This document shows, piece after piece, positions 43,619 through 56,445 of a stretch of DNA of 64,000 nt. The stretch spans positions 23,312 to 87,311 of the forward strand of contig DLRJ01000113.1 in NCBI GenBank assembly GCA_002500485.1, written 5' to 3'. A program made the position numbers and the translations under genes. The notes below the pieces were generated by a model that searched no databases, was not told the origin of the DNA, and saw only the letters and a program-made list of their open reading frames with translations. Position 1 is the first letter of the stretch. Each line of letters starts with the position of its first letter. The DNA is from Dehalococcoidia bacterium UBA7891 (GTDB lineage Bacteria > Chloroflexota > Dehalococcoidia > Lucifugimonadales > UBA826).

Positions 43619-44566
43619 ATGACTAAATTAGGTGTGTTACTTCCTACCAGGGGATTGTTAATGACGGATGATCTTCCTACTAATATAGATGAGATCGTTG
43701 ATATGGCGGAATCCGTAGAGGCTTCTGGGATTGATTCTATTTGGGTAGGGGATAGTTTGACTGCAAAACCTAGATTGGAGCCTTTCACGGCTTTATCGGC
43801 TATAGCTACTAGGACAAAAAATATACGACTGGGTACGGCTGTGTTACTTTCTTCTTTAAGACATCCTGTTCAGCTTGCTCATGTAGCGACTACGTTGGAT
43901 TTAATATCAGAGGGCAGGCTTGTTCTTGGTATGGGAGTTGGGGGGGCGTTTAATGATGCTCAGAGGAAAGAGTGGCAGAATGTAGGAGTGGACCCTCGTA
44001 AGAGGGCTGGTAGGTTTGAAGAGTCCCTTAAAATTTTTAAACCCCTTACCAGGGGAGAGACGATCACGTTTTCTGGGAAGCATTTTGACGTGAAAGATAT
44101 TTCCATTAAACCGGTTTCCCCTCAAACCAATGGAATACCAGTTTTGGTCGCTGCCCATGGTCGTTCCAAATTGGAGAGACAATATGAACGGGTCCTTCTT
44201 GGTGATGGGATAATATCGATATCAGATTTTCCAGATGAATATGAGATGGCCCTAAAGAAAGTGTCCCAATATTGCGAGCAGAAAGGTTCGCCATTTAAAA
44301 ATTTAGAAAAAAGCTTTTATATGACAGTGAATATCGGAGAGAATAAAGAAAAATTGACCGAGGAGGCAGATCGGTTTCTGAAGTTATATTATGGGGTGAA
44401 TATATGGCAGGAGAGATGGGGCCCTTGGGGGGCTCCTGAAGAGGTTTTGACCAGAATAAAAAGCTATGAAAATGTCGGTGCTGAAACAATAATTGTTAGG
44501 TTTGCCTCATTTGACCAAGCTGGGCAGCTTGACCTGTTTCTGAATAAGGTCGCGACCTACTTATAA
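43619..44566 (+). CDS. LLM-class (luciferase-like) flavin/F420 oxidoreductase
   Basis: The protein, about 315 residues, is a bacterial luciferase-like TIM barrel. It has MTKLGVLLPTRG at the start, ASGIDSIWVGDSLT near residue 37, LGTAVLLSSLRHP near 70, and EGRLVLGMGVGGAFND near 98. Such enzymes use FMN or F420. The position two genes after cofD suggests F420, but sequence alone does not separate them. The ATG at 43619 matches the family start best; the frame is open back to a TTG at 43598. It lacks an SD of full strength. Confidence 0.85.
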   Translation: MTKLGVLLPTRGLLMTDDLPTNIDEIVDMAESVEASGIDSIWVGDSLTAKPRLEPFTALSAIATRTKNIRLGTAVLLSSLRHPVQLAHVATTLDLISEGRLVLGMGVGGAFNDAQRKEWQNVGVDPRKRAGRFEESLKIFKPLTRGETITFSGKHFDVKDISIKPVSPQTNGIPVLVAAHGRSKLERQYERVLLGDGIISISDFPDEYEMALKKVSQYCEQKGSPFKNLEKSFYMTVNIGENKEKLTEEADRFLKLYYGVNIWQERWGPWGAPEEVLTRIKSYENVGAETIIVRFASFDQAGQLDLFLNKVATYL

Positions 44567-44587
44567 AGGATATGATGGATTAAGATT

Positions 44588-46627
<2,040 letters not shown>

Positions 46628-46629
46628 TC

Positions 46630-46658
46630 ATACTAACTTGATGGAAAAAAGTGCTCAA
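46630..46658 (-). promoter_or_regulatory. Candidate ligA promoter
   Basis: On the minus strand, TTGAGC (46658-46653) and TAGTAT (46635-46630) are exactly 17 bases apart, each matching the sigma-70 consensus four of six. The leader would be about 25 bases long. Confidence 0.45.
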
Positions 46659-46785
46659 GGGTACATACGGCTACATCCGTTCCTTTTTCTCTGCTAGACT
46701 GCAAAATTATCAGAAGATATACTCATTGAGGTGATAGAATTACTTCTTCTTTAATTTTTGTCAAAACTAGAGGCCGATTAAACCC

Positions 46786-47706
46786 TTGCCTTACGCTCAA
46801 AGTATCCAAGATTTTGTGAATCAATATTCCGCTCTGAAAGCTATCGGGAATACCCCATTGGTTAAACTGGATCTTCCGTGGGATATAGGTAATTCATGTA
46901 TTCACGCTAAGTTTGAACAATTAAATCCGGGCGGCTCAATAAAAGATAGGCCAGTGTTGCGGATGCTGGCAGAAGCCGTCATTTCTGGAAAATTGAAACA
47001 GGGTAAAACTATCCTTGATGCTACGTCGGGTAATGCTGGGATAGCATACGCCATGGTGGGAGCGATTTTGGGATTTTCGGTTGAGTTGGTGATGCCAGAA
47101 AATGCCAGTGAAGAAAGGAAAAAAAGGTTAAAGGCCCATGGGGCGAATCTCATATTTACTGATGCACAACTAGGATACGATGAAGCCTTATATGAGGTTA
47201 AAAGAAGGTACGCTCAAAACCCCGATAGATATTTCTACTGTGACCAATATAGTAATAATAACAATCCGTTGGCTCATTATGAAACTACGGCTGTAGAACT
47301 TTTGGAACAAGCACCTTTCGTTACTCATTTTGTTGGTGGGGTCGGTACTGGAGGTACCATTAGTGGGATTGGCCGAAGGTTGAAAGAAACGAACCCGTCA
47401 ATACAGGTGATTTGTATAGACTTTGAAGAATGGCCTGGAGTAGAGGGACTAAAACCGCTAAGCGAGGGGCATATTATTCCTGAGACCTTTGATAGTTCAG
47501 TAGTGGATCGCATGATCACTGTGGATGTTGTGGAGGGATATGAAATATCTAATGAATTGGCAAAGAAGGGAATTTTCGTCGGCCAGTCATCAGGGGCTTA
47601 TCTGCTTGGTGCCAAGCAGGTGGCGGAGGAAGTCAGATCTGGCCATGTGGTGACTATTTTTAATGATATCGGTGAACGATATTTCTCAACCTCCATGTGG
47701 GGATGA
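46786..47706 (+). CDS. Cysteine synthase family PLP enzyme
   Basis: The 306-residue protein is a beta-replacement PLP enzyme of the CysK/CysM group. The Schiff-base Lys is in NPGGSIKDRPVLRM near residue 51, the substrate loop is TSGNAGIAY near 82, and the phosphate loop is GVGTGGTISGIG near 186. The late GQSSGAYLLGA is typical. It may make cysteine or be a cystathionine synthase. The start is TTG at 46786 with GAGG twelve bases off, so the exact start is uncertain. It is divergent from ligA. Confidence 0.9.
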   Translation: MPYAQSIQDFVNQYSALKAIGNTPLVKLDLPWDIGNSCIHAKFEQLNPGGSIKDRPVLRMLAEAVISGKLKQGKTILDATSGNAGIAYAMVGAILGFSVELVMPENASEERKKRLKAHGANLIFTDAQLGYDEALYEVKRRYAQNPDRYFYCDQYSNNNNPLAHYETTAVELLEQAPFVTHFVGGVGTGGTISGIGRRLKETNPSIQVICIDFEEWPGVEGLKPLSEGHIIPETFDSSVVDRMITVDVVEGYEISNELAKKGIFVGQSSGAYLLGAKQVAEEVRSGHVVTIFNDIGERYFSTSMWG

Positions 47707-47709
47707 CTT

Positions 47710-47753
47710 AAACATCTTCGACGAGTTCAAGTATCTTGTTAGGATGTTTTTCT
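47710..47753. terminator. Weak hairpin after the cysteine synthase gene
   Basis: AAACATC (47710-47716) is mirrored by GATGTTT (47743-47749) around a 26-base loop, followed by TTT-C-T. It lies between convergent genes and could be a weak terminator for the plus-strand transcript. Confidence 0.3.
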
Positions 47754-47769
47754 CTGCTTTGTATACCAG

Positions 47770-48678
47770 TTACAATCTAGAAAGATACTGTCCAGCGATG
47801 TCGATTCCCACTAATCCACTGTAAGCGTCTGACAGTCGAGAAGTTAAAGGACCTGGAACAATTCCTGAATCACCGATGCTAGATCCGTTTATAGATGATA
47901 CAGGGCATATGCAAAAGCTAGTTGAAGTGACGAAAGCTTCATCCGCAGTGTAGGCATCATACAAATCGATATCTGCTTCTCTGGTTTCAATGCCGAGTTC
48001 TTGTGCCAGTTCAATAGTAGTAGATCTACTGATACCTGCTAAAACAAACTGTTCCCTTGGGGTCACCACCACACCATCTTTCACTATAAAAAAATTACTT
48101 CCTGGTCCTTCACAAAGATTTCCATTCATGTCTAACAAAATTGGCCACCCATCTGGGTTTTTGTCTTTCACTTCAAATTCTGCTTGAACGAGATTAGCGT
48201 AATTTTGTATTTTGGCCCTTGGGCTTAGTACTTCCGGCGGTGTTCTTCGGACGGATGGGACAACTACGGGCATTCCGTCCCTGTAGTATTTTGCGCGTGC
48301 TTTAAAAGGAAGTGGAACAGTTTCCACTATCACTGTTGGGGTTTCTCCGTCCGGGCCAGATACTCCCCTGGAAACTCTTTGTGTAACCCAATAGTCGTCG
48401 TCGTTGTCAATAAGGGGAAGATTGGTCTCAAGAACTTCCATAGTTATTTGAGCCATTTTAGTGCGAGGCATTCCGGGATCCAATCGGGCATATTTAAGGG
48501 AGTTATAAAAACGATTGAGGTGTTCTTCTAGTTTGAAAATCCGATGGTTAAATGTACGGGTGGTATCAAAAACAGAATAGCCTTGTAAAAAACCTCGATC
48601 ATGAATCGAGATGGAGGCGAGGCTCTCTTGTATTATTTTACCGTTTACATAAGCTACTCTTTCCGATTCCATCATCAA
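47770..48678 (-). CDS. Class IV aminotransferase (branched-chain/D-amino-acid type)
   Basis: The 302-residue PLP fold-type IV protein has YVNGKIIQES near the start, HDRGFLQGYSVFDTTRTFNH near residue 26, the PLP Lys in SPRAKIQNYANLV near 155, the CEGPGSNFFIV phosphate and specificity loop near 192, and the late ADEAFVTSTSF. It aligns with IlvE and D-amino-acid transaminase; amino-acid range is not certain. It follows gyrB on the same strand with a 91-base gap. Confidence 0.9.
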   Translation of the reverse strand: MMMESERVAYVNGKIIQESLASISIHDRGFLQGYSVFDTTRTFNHRIFKLEEHLNRFYNSLKYARLDPGMPRTKMAQITMEVLETNLPLIDNDDDYWVTQRVSRGVSGPDGETPTVIVETVPLPFKARAKYYRDGMPVVVPSVRRTPPEVLSPRAKIQNYANLVQAEFEVKDKNPDGWPILLDMNGNLCEGPGSNFFIVKDGVVVTPREQFVLAGISRSTTIELAQELGIETREADIDLYDAYTADEAFVTSTSFCICPVSSINGSSIGDSGIVPGPLTSRLSDAYSGLVGIDIAGQYLSRL

Positions 48679-48769
48679 TCTCCAGTCGTGAATACGCTCT
48701 TCTATCTGGATGCTGTCGTAAAGTCATAGATCATACCGGGTGCGCGAGTTTTATCCAAACATCACCGGT

Positions 48770-50728
<1,959 letters not shown>

Positions 50729-50809
50729 CTAAAAAGAGCCTATTGGACGAGTTATAGATCTGCTTGCATTTAAGGATGCGTCCTTTGTAAAAATAGGGTG
50801 AGGAATTGC

Positions 50810-50843
50810 CGTCTCTGAGACGTTAATACGGGCACGTATGCCC
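50810..50843 (-). promoter_or_regulatory. Two adjacent hairpins in the gyrB leader
   Basis: The minus-strand leader holds GGGCA-TACG-TGCCC (50843-50830) and CGTCT-CAG-AGACG (50822-50810), two perfect short stems seven bases apart. A UACG loop caps the first. They lie about 95-130 bases before the gyrB ATG and may affect mRNA stability or gyrB regulation. Confidence 0.45.
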
Positions 50844-50897
50844 TGTCTAAGTGGTTGATGTAGTAACCATGAGAAAGTCTCTAATTTCACGATTTCA

Positions 50898-50927
50898 ATT
50901 CTAGCAGAATCATGATGGTTTACTCAA
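50898..50927 (-). promoter_or_regulatory. Candidate gyrB promoter
   Basis: On the minus strand, TTGAGT (50927-50922) and TAGAAT (50903-50898) are 18 bases apart. The -10 box matches five of six. It would give a leader of about 175 bases. Confidence 0.5.
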
Positions 50928-51035
50928 GCGTAATTTGTTCCTAATATTAGCCGAAATATTTGCCCGTATTTGGAGTATCTGTATTGTTATTGACTTAATT
51001 GATAAAATTGGTCTGCGCAGCCAACCTTTAAAGAG

Positions 51036-51080
51036 ATGGTGAGCCTTGGAAAAATGTATTATTATGTCGATGAAAGATGA
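51036..51080 (+). other. Putative leader peptide with three Tyr codons
   Basis: An ATG at 51036 opens a 14-codon frame reading MVSLGKMYYYVDER, ending TGA at 51078-51080. A second in-frame ATG at 51054 would give MYYYVDER, with GGTGAG ten bases upstream. The T-rich spacer and terminator hairpin follow at once. A run of identical codons in front of a terminator recalls attenuation leaders, but short frames with TAT repeats arise easily by chance in AT-rich DNA. Confidence 0.3.
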
Positions 51081-51087
51081 TTTTTTA

Positions 51088-51125
51088 AGGGTCTGCTATT
51101 TTCAAAAAAGCGGACCTTATTTTTT
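51088..51125 (+). terminator. Terminator hairpin before the P1 peptidase gene
   Basis: AGGGTCTGC (51088-51096) pairs with GCGGACCTT (51110-51118) over nine positions, two of them G-T, around a 13-base loop. A T-rich run (51120-51125) follows. It ends 11 bases before the peptidase ATG. GCAG and CCTTTAA at 51017-51031 could pair with its 5' arm as an alternative structure. Confidence 0.55.
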
Positions 51126-51136
51126 GGTACCAAAAC

Positions 51137-52108
51137 ATGAACAATAGTATTACAGATATTCCAGGTATCGCGGTGGGGCATTGGACTAATCTAGAGTCCA
51201 TAACGGGGTGTACAGCTATATTGTGTCCAACAGGTTCTTTGGGTGGAGTATCAGTTCGAGGGGCTTCCCCAGGGACTAGAGAGACTGATGTTCTACACCC
51301 CTCTAACCGGGTAGATGAAATTCATGCAATTATGCTTTCAGGAGGCAGTGCTTTCGGTTTAGCTGCAGCAGATGGTGCGATGCGATACTTGGAGGGAAAG
51401 GGAATTGGAGTAAAAGTTGGTGGTAGCATAGTTCCTATAGTTCCGTCGGCAATTTTATTCGATTTGGGAATTGGGGAAGGGGGTGTGCGCCCGGATTCGG
51501 AAAGCGGATATTATGCCTGTGAATTTGCTTCCTCAGATCCTGTAGAACAAGGGTGTGTTGGAGCTGGGACAGGTGCGACTGTGGGGAAAACCCAGGGACC
51601 ACAAAGATCCGTGAAAGGTGGATTAGGATCGGCCAGCATTGATTTGGGTGAAGGTTTATTGGTAGGGGCGTTGGTTGTTGTAAATGCTATAGGGAGTGTA
51701 CATGATCCAGAAAATGGATCATTGATAGCAGGCCCTAGAGATAACAAATCCATGTCTAGCTCAATTAATGACTTGATATCTGGAAATTCTTTCAAGTTGC
51801 CAGATATAAATGGTAATACCACCATCGGAGTTGTAGTAACTAACGCAAAGCTGACCAAAGCTCAGGCTGCACGGATGGCAGCCAGTTCGCATGATGGTTT
51901 GGCCTTAGCTATCAGACCTTCTCATCTAATTGGTGATGGTGACACTATGTTCTCTATATCCACTGGAGAGCAAGGTGGCATTGACGGATATGGTGATATG
52001 AATCGCATTATCGCGGGAACTATTAAGACGGTGTCATTAGCTATACTGAATGCTATCAATTTTGCTGAAACTATGGGTGGAGTTCCCTCGGTCAAGGATG
52101 TTTCATAG
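51137..52108 (+). CDS. P1 family (S58, DmpA/BapA-like) peptidase
   Basis: The 323-residue protein is an Ntn-type P1 aminopeptidase that cleaves itself and acts on amino-terminal D- or beta-residues or amides. Family marks are ITDIPGIAVGHWTN at the start, the GGSAFGLAAADGAMRYLE region near residue 70, and the TTIGVVVTNAKLT stretch, where the processing and nucleophile residue lies near 233. Length is below the 370-390 of DmpA, as in the shorter P1 branch. A terminator hairpin and possible leader peptide lie just upstream. Confidence 0.9.
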   Translation: MNNSITDIPGIAVGHWTNLESITGCTAILCPTGSLGGVSVRGASPGTRETDVLHPSNRVDEIHAIMLSGGSAFGLAAADGAMRYLEGKGIGVKVGGSIVPIVPSAILFDLGIGEGGVRPDSESGYYACEFASSDPVEQGCVGAGTGATVGKTQGPQRSVKGGLGSASIDLGEGLLVGALVVVNAIGSVHDPENGSLIAGPRDNKSMSSSINDLISGNSFKLPDINGNTTIGVVVTNAKLTKAQAARMAASSHDGLALAIRPSHLIGDGDTMFSISTGEQGGIDGYGDMNRIIAGTIKTVSLAILNAINFAETMGGVPSVKDVS

Positions 52109-52277
52109 CAGAAAATTCTGTAACATCAGGATCAACAATTTGTGTGTCTGTGAATGCCGGAACCGCCTGACTAATCGATAAAGTAATTTCAAAAAAGAAG
52201 TAATTTTTTGTCAGACTCTGGCTTTATAATGTCTGTTACTGTTTGATAAAAGGGTAATTTAAAAAGGTTGGGTCTCT

Positions 52278-53072
52278 ATGCGCGCGCTGTTAACAAATGA
52301 TGATGGGATACATTCTCCTGGACTCTGGGCCATAGCCAAGTCTTTGGAGGAAATAGCAGATCTTACTGTGGTTGTTCCAGATAGAGACCAGAGTGGTAAA
52401 GGGGCTTCCATGACTTTGTTACGTCCTTTAACGGTTGAGAAAGTCGATACCCCTGAAAACATGAAATGCCCTACATACACAGTAGATGGTACTCCAGGGG
52501 ACTGTGTCATCATGGCCTGTGAATCTTTATGTATGGAACCCATAGATTTGATAGTTTCCGGTATTAACCAAGGTGCAAATATGGGGTTAGATGTTTTTAA
52601 TTCTGGCACTTTCGGTGCGGCACTACACGGATACTTTAGGGGAATCAATTCTATCGCCTTATCTGTTTTCTATAGGCAGGATGTTATATATTCCCCTGCT
52701 GCCATAGTGGGAGCTGAGATCGCCAAGATAGTGCACAGTCAAAACTTCGATTCGACAGTTTTGTTAAACGTTAACCTCCCTGCCTGTGATTTGAAAGATA
52801 TTAAAGGGGTAGATCTGACAAAGCTGGGACCAAAGGCATATTTAGAAAATGTGGAAACGGTTGAAAGTGGTAGACGAACATTTCATTGGTTACGTCACAA
52901 TAAACCAATGGAAGTCACATACCAGGAAGGAACTGACGTTTGGTCCATTAACCATGACAGGGCGTCAATTACAATCATCGACCCCTATCTCACAACCAAT
53001 AATAATACTGAATTAGGTAATTTGGTGTTGATGGGCTCTATTAATAGTCTGGGAGTGAGACCATCAGACTAG
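52278..53072 (+). CDS. surE: 5'/3'-nucleotidase SurE
   Basis: SurE hydrolyses nucleoside monophosphates and short polyphosphates in stationary phase. The 264-residue protein has the metal site LLTNDDGIHSPGL at residues 4-16, PDRDQSGKGAS near 35, SGINQGANMGLDVF near 94 and the YSGTVGAA-like NSGTFGAA near 109. The start is ATG at 52278, 14 bases after AAAAAGG. A TATAAT at 52225-52230 may be its -10 box. Its end overlaps the convergent enolase-superfamily gene. Confidence 0.94.
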   Translation: MRALLTNDDGIHSPGLWAIAKSLEEIADLTVVVPDRDQSGKGASMTLLRPLTVEKVDTPENMKCPTYTVDGTPGDCVIMACESLCMEPIDLIVSGINQGANMGLDVFNSGTFGAALHGYFRGINSIALSVFYRQDVIYSPAAIVGAEIAKIVHSQNFDSTVLLNVNLPACDLKDIKGVDLTKLGPKAYLENVETVESGRRTFHWLRHNKPMEVTYQEGTDVWSINHDRASITIIDPYLTTNNNTELGNLVLMGSINSLGVRPSD

Positions 53073-54271
53073 GTATTTTGAGGACCGTATCCCGGAATAG
53101 TATGTTTGATTAGAAACTCTTCGTCTAAATTCAGTCCTAAACCTGGTTCATCTGGGAGATACAAATTCCCATCACGGATATCAAGAGGTCTGTCCATTAA
53201 ACAGTTATATCCACTCAGATCGTACCTTATAGTCTCCAATTTATAGAAATTAGGTATTGTCATAGAAACTTGAGCCCCAGCCATTATGTTGATTGGGCCA
53301 CTCGCGTCATGCGGAGATACCGGTATGTAATAAGCCTCTGCCATTGTAGAAATTTTCTTTAATTCGGATATTCCTCCAGTCCAAGTAACATCTGGCATAA
53401 CATAGTCAGCCAAGTTTTTTTCAAATACCGGTATGAATTCAAATCTAGTGTGCAACCTTTCTCCTACGCTTATTCTTACGTTGGTACTGTCTCTTACTTG
53501 CTGCAGGGCATGGTAACTTTCGACTGGGACGGGTTCTTCAAACCAATGTATGTCGTAGGCCGAAAGACGATTGGCTAAGTCTATTGCCGTAGGGACATTA
53601 AATTTTCCATGAGCATCAATAAGTATCTCAATATCTGGACCAACTGCGTCTCGAATTTCTGCCGTAATTTGTTCGGCCCGATAGGCACCTTCTGGACTAA
53701 TTTCTCCGTCCAAATACCCGATATTCCCGCCATTATCGCCATCCCATGAAGAGTGCATCATTGGATCCATTTTGAAGGCAGTATGCCCTGATTCCACAAT
53801 CTCCCTAGCATTTTCGATTGCCAGGGCAATGTCTTCGCCAGGTTCTGGCGGATGGGTGTAGAGGGGTATTTTATCCCTAACTGACCCTCCCAAAAGCTGA
53901 TATATAGGCAGATTCACGGATTTACCAAAGATGTCCCACAAGGCAATATCGATTCCACTAATTGCTGCCGTCGTTGCCCCTCTAGTACCGGTATAAGTGA
54001 AAAGTCTAAAGGTGCGAGTCCAAATTTCTTCAATCTTTGTTGGATCCCATCCTATTAGAAAATCCTTCAATTCCATAACATATTTTTGAATTGCTCGATT
54101 GCCGACACTACCTGGATAATTAGTAATTTCACCCCAACCGGTAATTCCTTCATCCGTATCAATCTGGACGAAGACAAATTCACGTTCAATAGAGGATCTG
54201 GGTTTATCTTTTCCTGGGCGGTCATCCCAGGCCATTTTGATGAGATAGCTTTTCACATCGGTGATTTTCAT
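53069..54271 (-). CDS. Enolase-superfamily sugar-acid dehydratase/racemase
   Basis: The 400-residue protein has the two enolase-superfamily domains: an N-terminal capping domain with VKSYLIKMAWDD, and a barrel with a KxD acid-base stretch (AFKMDPM near residue 169). Metal ligands lie in LIDAHGKFN near 217, FEEPVP near 243 and GERLHT near 269. A late His-Asp stretch SPHDASGPIN near 320 resembles mandelate racemase-type and galactonate dehydratase-type enzymes. Substrate is uncertain. Two MFS genes and a sugar-acid kinase are in the same window, so a sugar acid is plausible. Superfamily call is firm. Confidence 0.88.
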   Translation of the reverse strand: MKITDVKSYLIKMAWDDRPGKDKPRSSIEREFVFVQIDTDEGITGWGEITNYPGSVGNRAIQKYVMELKDFLIGWDPTKIEEIWTRTFRLFTYTGTRGATTAAISGIDIALWDIFGKSVNLPIYQLLGGSVRDKIPLYTHPPEPGEDIALAIENAREIVESGHTAFKMDPMMHSSWDGDNGGNIGYLDGEISPEGAYRAEQITAEIRDAVGPDIEILIDAHGKFNVPTAIDLANRLSAYDIHWFEEPVPVESYHALQQVRDSTNVRISVGERLHTRFEFIPVFEKNLADYVMPDVTWTGGISELKKISTMAEAYYIPVSPHDASGPINIMAGAQVSMTIPNFYKLETIRYDLSGYNCLMDRPLDIRDGNLYLPDEPGLGLNLDEEFLIKHTIPGYGPQNT

Positions 54272-54376
54272 TTTTAATCCTTCTGACTGCCTTCAATAAA
54301 TTCCTTACCACGGTTACCATCGTAGCTTAATTACTAAAGGTATATCATGATTCAGTAATATTTAATGTGATGATGA

Positions 54377-55672
54377 ATGTCTTTACCAAATTTTAACCCT
54401 AGTTCGAACAAATTTATAAACTCTTTCCCTTTTTTTTATGGATGGGTCATTTTATTTGTCGCCGCTTTGGCTCATTTCGCTTCAGCCCCTGGTCAGACAT
54501 ATGTCTCATCGATTTTTATTGATCCGATGATTGATGATCTAGGGTGGTCGCGCACCACTTTTTCTGGCCTATACACAGGGGGATCCATGGCAGCAGCAGT
54601 ATTCATGATTGCTGTTGGGAAAATGTTAGATAAATATGGTGCGAGAAAAACTTTGTCGATCTTATGTTTGATGATGTGTATGGCTACTATTTGGATGAGT
54701 GGAGTGGATTCTCGATGGAAGTTGTTTCTCGGCTATGCAATGCTCAGAACTATTGGCCAAGGTTCCTTTGGATTAGTAGCCACCACTATGGTTTCAACTT
54801 GGTTTATTCGGATAAGAGGCCGTGCAACTGCGATATCGTCAATTGGAGGAGCCGCGAGTCTTGCAGTTTTCCCTTTTATAGTACATTTGTTAATTGAACG
54901 CTTTGATTGGCGGAGTACTTGGTTTATTTTAGGGATTGTCGTTCTGGCTGTTCTTTTTATTCCTGCTATTACCCTCATCAGAAGGAGTCCAGAAGCGGTT
55001 GGACTGAAACCAGATGGGACCGATCATAAAGGTACAGAACGTGGTGATGAATTAGGAAAAGAGGGATCAGAAACCAACTTTACTTTGATTGAAGCACTCA
55101 AAACAAGATCATTGTGGATGTTGGTGTTTGGAAGCACGGCAATGCCGTTAATAATGACAGGGCTTATGTTTCATCATGTGTCTATTCTAGGCGCGAAAGG
55201 AATTTCACCAGGCTTAGCAGCACTCACAATGGGATTGTTTGGACCCTTAGTTTTTCTTGGAAGCTTGGGTTGCGGTTATCTGGCCGATAGAATTCCGAAT
55301 AGATTTTTACTAGCTGCCGGTCAGCTTATTCTCATAGTGGCAATGCTTTGGACCATAATAATATCTGCCCCATGGCAAGCAATAATTTATATAGTTCTGG
55401 CTTCAGTAAGCATGTCTTTAATGAGTACCCCTAATACGGTTATTTGGGCTAATTATTTTGGAAGGGCTTATCTGGGAAGCATCAGAGGATTTGCATCTAC
55501 AGTTATGGTGGCCTTTTCGGCGATGGGTGCTTTGCCATTTGGTTTCATATATGACAGGACAGGATCATATAATGATGCGATCTTTGTATTATTGATTCTG
55601 CCTGTAATAGCTGGAATAGCCTATATGCTGGCTTTGGAACCCAAAGTTAAGCCCCAAGTAAATCGTTTTTAA
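54377..55672 (+). CDS. MFS transporter (monocarboxylate/oxalate-formate antiporter type)
   Basis: The 431-residue membrane protein has 12 hydrophobic segments and the MFS loop GKMLDKYGARKTL near residue 78. The region PGQTYVSSIFIDPMIDDLGWSRTTFSGLYT near 38 matches the OFA/MCT-type family of carboxylate transporters. The cytoplasmic loop between helices 6 and 7 is long and acidic. It is divergent from the enolase-superfamily gene, with 105 bases between starts, so a carboxylate or sugar acid is a plausible cargo. Its end overlaps the convergent nucleoside phosphorylase gene. Confidence 0.88.
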   Translation: MSLPNFNPSSNKFINSFPFFYGWVILFVAALAHFASAPGQTYVSSIFIDPMIDDLGWSRTTFSGLYTGGSMAAAVFMIAVGKMLDKYGARKTLSILCLMMCMATIWMSGVDSRWKLFLGYAMLRTIGQGSFGLVATTMVSTWFIRIRGRATAISSIGGAASLAVFPFIVHLLIERFDWRSTWFILGIVVLAVLFIPAITLIRRSPEAVGLKPDGTDHKGTERGDELGKEGSETNFTLIEALKTRSLWMLVFGSTAMPLIMTGLMFHHVSILGAKGISPGLAALTMGLFGPLVFLGSLGCGYLADRIPNRFLLAAGQLILIVAMLWTIIISAPWQAIIYIVLASVSMSLMSTPNTVIWANYFGRAYLGSIRGFASTVMVAFSAMGALPFGFIYDRTGSYNDAIFVLLILPVIAGIAYMLALEPKVKPQVNRF

Positions 55673-56439
55673 AAGTGCGTTGTCATCTGCAGAAGTAAAG
55701 TAAAAACTTTATCAAGGTTTTCTTCAAATAGCTTTTTGTTCCACACCCAATCCATTTTTTCTGTGAGGTCATGAGCGTCAGAAACTACGAATAAACCTAC
55801 AGCTGGAATTGTCAGGTATTCGCAGAGTGCAAAGACGGCAGACATTTCCATGTCGACCCCCAGTATTCCGTCTTTTCTCCAGGTGAGTTCTGTTTCAATC
55901 GTTTGTCTATATGGTGCATCGGTACTTACTGTTTTGCCTGCACGATATGGAAGATTATATTTAATGAGATGTTTGGTAAGACTTTGTAACATATCGTAGT
56001 TCGGTGAGGCAGCTGCTTCTGGAGGAAGGTAGTGAAAAGATGTTCCCTCTTCCCTTTCACATAATGTCGGTAAAACTATATCCCCTACATGCAGAGAACT
56101 ATCCACAGCACCACAGAGGCCTAGTACAAAAATTCGTTTGACTCCCCTTGAAACCGCTGTTTGGATCGCGCTTACTCCTATTGGAGCGCTTATGGCGCCT
56201 TCTATGGCAACCAGATCGCTGTTGCTGTGACTTTTATAGAGTATTGATTCCCCGCCAAAGAATTGGAGCAGATCTGAGTCTTGATAAAGCACATTACTCT
56301 TAACGAAATTTTTCAAAAAGTTTTGCGAGAATATTACCAATAGATTTGGGGGTAAATGTAATGCTGTTTTATCTTGTAGTTCGGGTCTTATTACACATTG
56401 TGATTTATCTTTTGGATTAAACCATTTTTCTCTACTCAT
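55669..56439 (-). CDS. Nucleoside phosphorylase family protein (PNP/UDP type)
   Basis: The 256-residue protein belongs to the purine-nucleoside/uridine phosphorylase family. FVLGLCGAVDSSLHVGDIVLP near residue 96 contains the phosphate and ribose site, and GVDMEMSAVFALCEY near 198 the base-binding and metal stretch with Glu. The C-terminal VVSDAHD supplies the catalytic Asp. Which nucleoside is used cannot be decided. It lies six bases downstream of nudC on the same strand, so the two form a nucleotide-salvage pair. Confidence 0.87.
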   Translation of the reverse strand: MSREKWFNPKDKSQCVIRPELQDKTALHLPPNLLVIFSQNFLKNFVKSNVLYQDSDLLQFFGGESILYKSHSNSDLVAIEGAISAPIGVSAIQTAVSRGVKRIFVLGLCGAVDSSLHVGDIVLPTLCEREEGTSFHYLPPEAAASPNYDMLQSLTKHLIKYNLPYRAGKTVSTDAPYRQTIETELTWRKDGILGVDMEMSAVFALCEYLTIPAVGLFVVSDAHDLTEKMDWVWNKKLFEENLDKVFTLLLQMTTHF

Positions 56440-56445
56440 GTAAGA

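Noticed and set aside
50930..51136. T-box riboswitch before the P1 peptidase
   Set aside because: I looked for the AGGGTGG-ACC core and a specifier loop and found neither; only a short leader frame and hairpin are present.
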